Shown: positions 60,104 to 64,000 of the stretch, piece after piece
How the letters are laid out: each line of letters opens with the position of its first letter
Numbering within the stretch: the stretch's first letter is position 1
Source of the DNA: Bacillus sp. B15-48
GTDB taxonomy: Bacteria > Bacillota > Bacilli > Bacillales > Cytobacillaceae
Reading direction: 5' to 3'
NCBI RefSeq assembly: GCF_016879755.1
Contig: NZ_WOFU01000004.1
Location: 372,001-436,000 of the forward strand
Length of the DNA: 64,000 nucleotides
The notes under the pieces: generated by a model
The model's database searches: none
The model's input: only the letters and a program-made list of their open reading frames with translations
Told to the model about the DNA's origin: nothing
Made by a program: the position numbers and the translations under genes

Positions 60104-60119
60104 GTTAGTCTATGCTATA
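60104..60119. promoter_or_regulatory. Candidate TetR operator in the regulator's own upstream region
   Basis: GTTAGT-CTAT-GCTATA has the same 6-4-6 layout as 58648-58663 with two mismatches in the right arm, 33 bp upstream of the tetR start. It suggests autoregulation. Confidence 0.4.
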
Positions 60120-60257
60120 ACTTTATAGATCGTCAACGAAAATATTACAGAATATTCCCAAAAATGCATTCAGGCTGTGACGAAAGCGTGAAGTTAATGG
60201 TAATTATATTCTTATCCCTTATCAGATTATCCTTTTTCTCATACATGAATGTTCCTA

Positions 60258-61517
60258 TCAAGATGAAAATACCGAGTTTGATTCCTTCATTATATAGGAT
60301 GTATTTTTCGTTTTATCAATAATATCCTCAAGTGGTACCGCCTTTCTTGCGACCCCTGTATCCACCGCTGCCTGAGCCACCGCTGCCGCAACTGCCGGAG
60401 CAACCCGCTCATCAAATGGATTTGGAATAATATAATCAGGAGAAAGTTTGTCTTCTGAAATGAGAGCGGCGATTGCATATGCGGCTTCTATCTTCATCTT
60501 CTCATTAATTTCTGTTGCCCGCACATCTAAAGCGCCACGGAATATTCCCGGAAAGGCGAGTACGTTATTAATTTGATTTGGGAAATCTGAACGCCCCGTG
60601 CCGATGATTCGTGCTCCAGCAGCTTTAGCCACAGATGGCTGAATTTCCGGTGAGGGATTAGCCATCGCAAAGATGATTGGGTCCGTATTCATACTTTCAA
60701 CCATTTCCTTCGTTAAACTATCCGCTTTAGAAACACCAATGAACACATCTGCTCCACGAATCACATCTTTCAATTCACCTGCAACTAGCTTTTCGTTTGT
60801 AAAGGAAGCCACTTCTTCTTTCAATGGATTCATGCCGTTAGGCCGCCCTTTATAGATTGCCCCTTTTGTATCACAAATGATTGTTTCCTTCAGGCCAAAT
60901 TGGCTCAGTAGCTTGACAATGGCAATTCCAGCTGCGCCAGCTCCATTTACAACCACTTTAATATCTGACATTTCTTTGTTAACAAACTTTAATGCATTGA
61001 TAAGGCCTGCAGTTGTTACAATCGCTGTCCCATGTTGATCGTCATGAAAAACAGGAATATCTATTTCTTTTTTTAGCCGTTCTTCGAGCTGGAAGCAGTG
61101 GGGAGCAGCAAAGTCTTCTAAATTAATTCCACCAAAAGAAGGAGCGAGCAGCTTAATCGTACGTATGAGTTCTTCCACATCTTCTGTATCGAGGCATATT
61201 GGAAATGCATCGAGCCCTGCAAAGCTTTTGAAAAGGATGCTTTTCCCTTCCATAACAGGTAAGGCAGCTGTTGGACCAATATTTCCTAAACCTAGCACCG
61301 CTGTCCCGTTAGTTATAACTGCTACCATATTCCCTTTCATTGTATAATCATAAGCTTTTTGCTCATCTGCATAGATTTCCATACAAGGTTCGGCCACTCC
61401 GGGAGAGTAGGCCAAGCTCAGCTCTTCCGAATTCCTCACACTTACTTTTATTTCAGAGCCTAACTTGCCCTGTTTTTCACGATGTAGTTGAAGTGCTCTT
61501 TCACGAAGATCCTTCAT
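60258..61517 (-). CDS. NAD(P)-dependent malic enzyme
   Basis: A 419-residue short-type malic enzyme. The Tyr of SLAYSPGVAEPC and Lys in the region after it are catalytic candidates. Metal ligands are in LEDFAAPHCFQLEE and IPVFHDDQHGTAIV. The Rossmann motif is VVNGAGAAGIAIVKLL. It decarboxylates malate to pyruvate. In this island it would drain the fumarate made by maleate isomerase (after fumarase) to pyruvate. ATG behind AGGGAGGG. Confidence 0.92.
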   Translation of the reverse strand: MKDLRERALQLHREKQGKLGSEIKVSVRNSEELSLAYSPGVAEPCMEIYADEQKAYDYTMKGNMVAVITNGTAVLGLGNIGPTAALPVMEGKSILFKSFAGLDAFPICLDTEDVEELIRTIKLLAPSFGGINLEDFAAPHCFQLEERLKKEIDIPVFHDDQHGTAIVTTAGLINALKFVNKEMSDIKVVVNGAGAAGIAIVKLLSQFGLKETIICDTKGAIYKGRPNGMNPLKEEVASFTNEKLVAGELKDVIRGADVFIGVSKADSLTKEMVESMNTDPIIFAMANPSPEIQPSVAKAAGARIIGTGRSDFPNQINNVLAFPGIFRGALDVRATEINEKMKIEAAYAIAALISEDKLSPDYIIPNPFDERVAPAVAAAVAQAAVDTGVARKAVPLEDIIDKTKNTSYIMKESNSVFSS

Positions 61518-61640
61518 TATATACCCTCCCTCAAATAATTAAATGAATATTCTGTTTATTTTTTTAAAAAAAGAAATAAGTTGAATGTTATACGGTCTGT
61601 CATTATTGGTGGCTTACCTATGATGATTCTTTTTATGGCT

Positions 61641-61703
61641 AATCAGGTGTCAAAGGGATGCCAATGAATGATCATTACCCGAAATAGCATCCCAAACCTG
61701 ATT
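61641..61703 (-). terminator. Terminator downstream of the BenE-type permease
   Basis: Nested arms AATCAGGT/ACCTGATT (61641-61648, 61696-61703) and GGGATGC/GCATCCC inside, directly beyond the permease stop. A T-run is present on the plus strand, so it may serve both directions. Confidence 0.6.
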
Positions 61704-61705
61704 TT

Positions 61706-62923
61706 TTATTCTTTGTTTTGCTCAATGAATTTCGCTATGAACGCTCCGACAAGCAATGCAACGACAGGCGCGCTTATATGAAAAAAAGAGATGTTTGAAA
61801 GGGCGATAGCGAAAGTGAACGTTGAACTTAAACGGTACTTTTGGTTGGAAAACCCCGCTTGGAGGCTCGTTCCAAGTACACCAATCAATGCAAATCCAGC
61901 CAGCATAGAGACGAATGAGATAGGCAGTGCTTGAATAAATGGAACAACGGCCCAGGCAAAAATACCAAATAATAATATGACAACTCCGGAAACAACCGCT
62001 GCCATATACCTTTTATTCCGAGGACCTGACTCTTCTCCAGAACAAATCGCAGACATCATACCTGCTACATTTGCGCTTTGACCACCAAAAAATCCAGCCA
62101 GCATTGAAAATAAGCCTCCTGCTGAAATAATCGATTTTATTGGTGGATTAAATCGGGTACTCTGCAAAGCACCTATTCCAGGTGCAGCATCATTGCTTAG
62201 GACAAGTAATGTCAACGGAAGTGAAATAGTTAACAATGCAGTGGTCGAAAATTCCGGCATATAAACACTTGGCAAAACATATTGAGTTTCTAACGGTGAG
62301 ATTTGAATATCCTGTGTGACGAGAACAGTCACGAGCGCGACTGCTACCGCACCAAGTACAGCGGGAACCCGTTTAATCCATTTTGTGAAAATAAAAAAGC
62401 TGATGAGAGCGGGAATACCGACCACAGCCAAGTCATTCACCGATGAAACTAGTCGAACGACATAAGTGGTAATGAGCCCGCCCAGCATGGCAGCAATCGT
62501 TTCCTTAGGAAACCATTTCATAATTTTCGTAAATAAACCAGAAATCCCAATGATGAACATGATGGCACCAGATAAAAGATAGGCACCAACCAGTTCCGAG
62601 AAAGAAAATAATGGGGTCATGGTAACAAGAAACGCAACACCTGAAATAGAATGTGCCCCAGTAATTGGAATCTTATATAGTAAAGGGAAAATAATGCCGA
62701 ACAGCCCACCGAAGAAATAAACAGCAAACATCCATGAAATCGTTTGTCCTGGAGTAAACTGTCCTACGCTTGCGGCTTCTAATATAATGGCAGGCGGTCC
62801 GGTCATCGCCAACATTCCTGAAATCATTCCTGACGAGACATTGTTCACATTTAAATCTTTTAAAGGATGGTGGTTCGTTTTCTGCCCAAACACTTTTTTC
62901 TCCGCATTCGTTTCACTTTCCAT
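61706..62923 (-). CDS. BenE-family (benzoate/H+ symporter-like) permease
   Basis: A 405-residue, ~12-helix permease related to BenE and xanthine/uracil permeases. Features are NVSSGMISGMLAMTGPPAIIL near the N-terminus (displayed to 20 residues), the family region LSNDAAPGIGALQSTRFNPP and GFFGGQSANVAGMMSAICSG. In BenE proteins the substrate is benzoate or a similar aromatic acid. It lies 21 bp after the dioxygenase beta subunit, AAGGAG before ATG, so it is co-transcribed with the dioxygenase and probably imports its substrate. Confidence 0.8.
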   Translation of the reverse strand: MESETNAEKKVFGQKTNHHPLKDLNVNNVSSGMISGMLAMTGPPAIILEAASVGQFTPGQTISWMFAVYFFGGLFGIIFPLLYKIPITGAHSISGVAFLVTMTPLFSFSELVGAYLLSGAIMFIIGISGLFTKIMKWFPKETIAAMLGGLITTYVVRLVSSVNDLAVVGIPALISFFIFTKWIKRVPAVLGAVAVALVTVLVTQDIQISPLETQYVLPSVYMPEFSTTALLTISLPLTLLVLSNDAAPGIGALQSTRFNPPIKSIISAGGLFSMLAGFFGGQSANVAGMMSAICSGEESGPRNKRYMAAVVSGVVILLFGIFAWAVVPFIQALPISFVSMLAGFALIGVLGTSLQAGFSNQKYRLSSTFTFAIALSNISFFHISAPVVALLVGAFIAKFIEQNKE

Positions 62924-62944
62924 AAAACATGGGCTCCTTGTTCA

Positions 62945-63424
62945 TCATAGAATGAAACTCATATTCCCCAAATATTCATTGTTATTCAATAATTCAATTT
63001 TCTTGAACCTGATTTTGAAGTCGTCTCCTTTCGGTACGAGGTGGTGTTCCATGCGGGCCGCATAGACCGTTTGAATCCCCCTTCTCAGTTCAACAAGCAT
63101 CAAGTTCGATGTGACTATGACTTCTTCTTCGTTTTCATCAAGGACTTCTACATTCGTAATGAAATGTCTTGTCTCCGAACGAGGTTCTTGACCATAGGCT
63201 AAGCCTGTCTGTAAACGCCATACACGTTCTTCAAGACGTGAACGATCGTCATATATGATGGATACATGTGTTTCCGGGTCGATGTCGGCACTGTTACACG
63301 GTACCCAATATTTGCAGTCATCCGTAAACAGGTCAAGCCATTCACCAAGCTCATGGCTATTAATGTATCTAGCTTCCTTGTATAAAAATGCTTCAATTTG
63401 TTCTAGTTTGATTTTTGTTTGCAT
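62945..63424 (-). CDS. Aromatic-ring-hydroxylating dioxygenase beta subunit
   Basis: A 159-residue small subunit: EARYINSHELGEWLDLFTDD, YWVPCNSADIDPETHVSIIY, RLQTGLAYGQEPRSETRHFI. It gives structure to the (alpha-beta)3 oxygenase. Its ATG is preceded by GGAGGGCAGGAGG and starts 12 bp after the alpha stop. The benE-type permease follows. A near-identical orphan copy is at 58746-59225. Confidence 0.92.
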   Translation of the reverse strand: MQTKIKLEQIEAFLYKEARYINSHELGEWLDLFTDDCKYWVPCNSADIDPETHVSIIYDDRSRLEERVWRLQTGLAYGQEPRSETRHFITNVEVLDENEEEVIVTSNLMLVELRRGIQTVYAARMEHHLVPKGDDFKIRFKKIELLNNNEYLGNMSFIL

Positions 63425-63436
63425 CCTCCTGCCCTC

Positions 63437-64000
63437 CTATTCCTGTTCCATTAACCGCTTCCACTCTTTGTAAATCGCACGGGTTGACACTTCGTCGCTT
63501 GAATTTGATGAAATAATGCCCTGTTCATCGACCTCTTCACGATGCATCCCTCGACCAATGGCGAGCCATTCATCCCCGCTTGCTTTCAACCCTTCTTTCA
63601 CTCGGTCAAACGCAACTTCCACATCATCTGGACTTCCGAATCCAGCTGGGCCGTAGAAACCCTCGTGTACACGCAGTCGCTGAGCGTTCTCCTCTTTAGA
63701 AGCGCCTTTTAACATGATTGGATACAGTTTGACTTCTGTCCGTTCCTCGCTCACTGGCTCGATGACTCGCACTTGCGATCCGAGAATTCCAAGATTCGGG
63801 AAAATGATTAAGTTAAACGGCAAAGCACCAATTCCTAAACTTCCTGCAAGTTCATAAAGTGAATGGCCATTTCCAAGGTCCGATACTTTCTCCTCTTTAT
63901 GCATTTGCGCAAATTTTTTCTTACTACCTGTACGTTTTTCTACAAGGTCAAAGAATGTTTTGTGCACAAAGCTTAAATGATAAGGATCAATTGTATTTTC
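63437..64000 (-). CDS. Rieske ring-hydroxylating dioxygenase alpha subunit (partial, N-terminus outside window)
   Basis: The C-terminal 187 residues are visible, in frame to the window edge. IDPYHLSFVHK gives the two His ligands of the mononuclear iron, and the third ligand is probably an Asp of SPDDVEVAFDR. LGILGSQVRVIEPVSEERTE and LRVHEGFYGPAGFGSPDD are typical of benzoate/anthranilate/salicylate-type alpha subunits. The Rieske cluster domain lies beyond position 64000. With beta and a reductase (not seen) it would add O2 to an aromatic ring. Confidence 0.88.
   Translation of the reverse strand, partial: ENTIDPYHLSFVHKTFFDLVEKRTGSKKKFAQMHKEEKVSDLGNGHSLYELAGSLGIGALPFNLIIFPNLGILGSQVRVIEPVSEERTEVKLYPIMLKGASKEENAQRLRVHEGFYGPAGFGSPDDVEVAFDRVKEGLKASGDEWLAIGRGMHREEVDEQGIISSNSSDEVSTRAIYKEWKRLMEQE

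Noticed and set aside
1-64000. CRISPR array, prophage or complete insertion sequence
   Set aside because: No regularly spaced direct repeats with unique spacers, no phage structural genes, and no intact transposase or integrase frames were found.

Overview
The window is a chromosomal segment from a low-GC, endospore-forming Bacillaceae (genus not resolved). Supporting signs are strong GGAGG-type ribosome binding sites, frequent GTG/TTG starts, a complete mhq-type quinone-stress locus, a long 271-nt SRP RNA of the Bacillus type, a small spore-protein-like gene, a YIEGIA-family gene pair and a cobalamin riboswitch. Most genes lie on the minus strand. No intact transposase or prophage was found, but the window is rich in small dispersed repeats and broken genes.

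Layout. 0-2.8 kb: mhq-like locus (nitroreductase, truncated pirin, ring-cleaving dioxygenase, DoxX protein, MarR repressor) with matching palindromic operators. 3-4.7 kb: hypothetical anchored protein, an IS200/IS605-like relic, a VOC protein. 4.9-8.3 kb: BtuF-BtuD-BtuC uptake operon behind a B12 riboswitch and terminator. 8.4-9.8 kb: a permuted or doubly truncated D-Ala-D-Ala carboxypeptidase gene between two copies of a REP-like repeat. 9.8-13.4 kb: MoxR / DUF58 / DUF4129 operon. 14.9-20 kb: two-component system plus FtsX-type ABC exporter with an 11-bp-periodic operator. 20.4-21.4 kb: a compact minus-strand operon of four structured RNAs: tRNA-Ser(GCU), tmRNA, SRP RNA and a tRNA-Ala-like RNA, between one promoter and one terminator. 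This is the most unusual object in the window. 21.6-26.3 kb: nucleotidyltransferase, lipoprotein and pRiA4b-ORF3 protein among gene relics. 26.8-28.5 kb: ATP sulfurylase. 28.7-35.1 kb: two acetate-type symporter/DUF485 modules around a LytS/LytTR pair. 35.2-41.6 kb: glycosyltransferase, relics, membrane protein, tyrosine phosphatase, MFS transporter, a solute-binding-like protein without signal peptide. 41.8-47 kb: Gln-rich protein, a three-subunit molybdenum hydroxylase, YIEGIA pair. 47.1-49.2 kb: large catalase.

49.7-64 kb is a catabolic island on the minus strand: two flavin-linked reductases, a TRAP transporter, maleate isomerase, Zn-dependent dehydrogenase, DUF3891 protein, isochorismatase-fold amidohydrolase (maleamate amidase-like), COG0523 GTPase, an orphan dioxygenase beta subunit, TetR regulator, malic enzyme, BenE-type permease, and a Rieske dioxygenase beta and (partial) alpha. 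Together they suggest uptake and ring oxidation of an aromatic or N-heteroaromatic acid, with maleamate to maleate to fumarate, and malate to pyruvate at the lower end. Three inverted repeats with a shared 6-4-6 or related design (half-site GTTAGY) lie upstream of the GTPase, the orphan beta subunit and the TetR gene and are the likely TetR operators.

Two dispersed repeat families recur: a REP-like family (core AACCGTCCCC, arms ending GTTTC) that repeatedly abuts the stop codons of minus-strand genes, and a two-stem element (CCATCAGTGGGGG... plus ACGGGCAGT...). All product calls are from reading the sequence; no database search was run.
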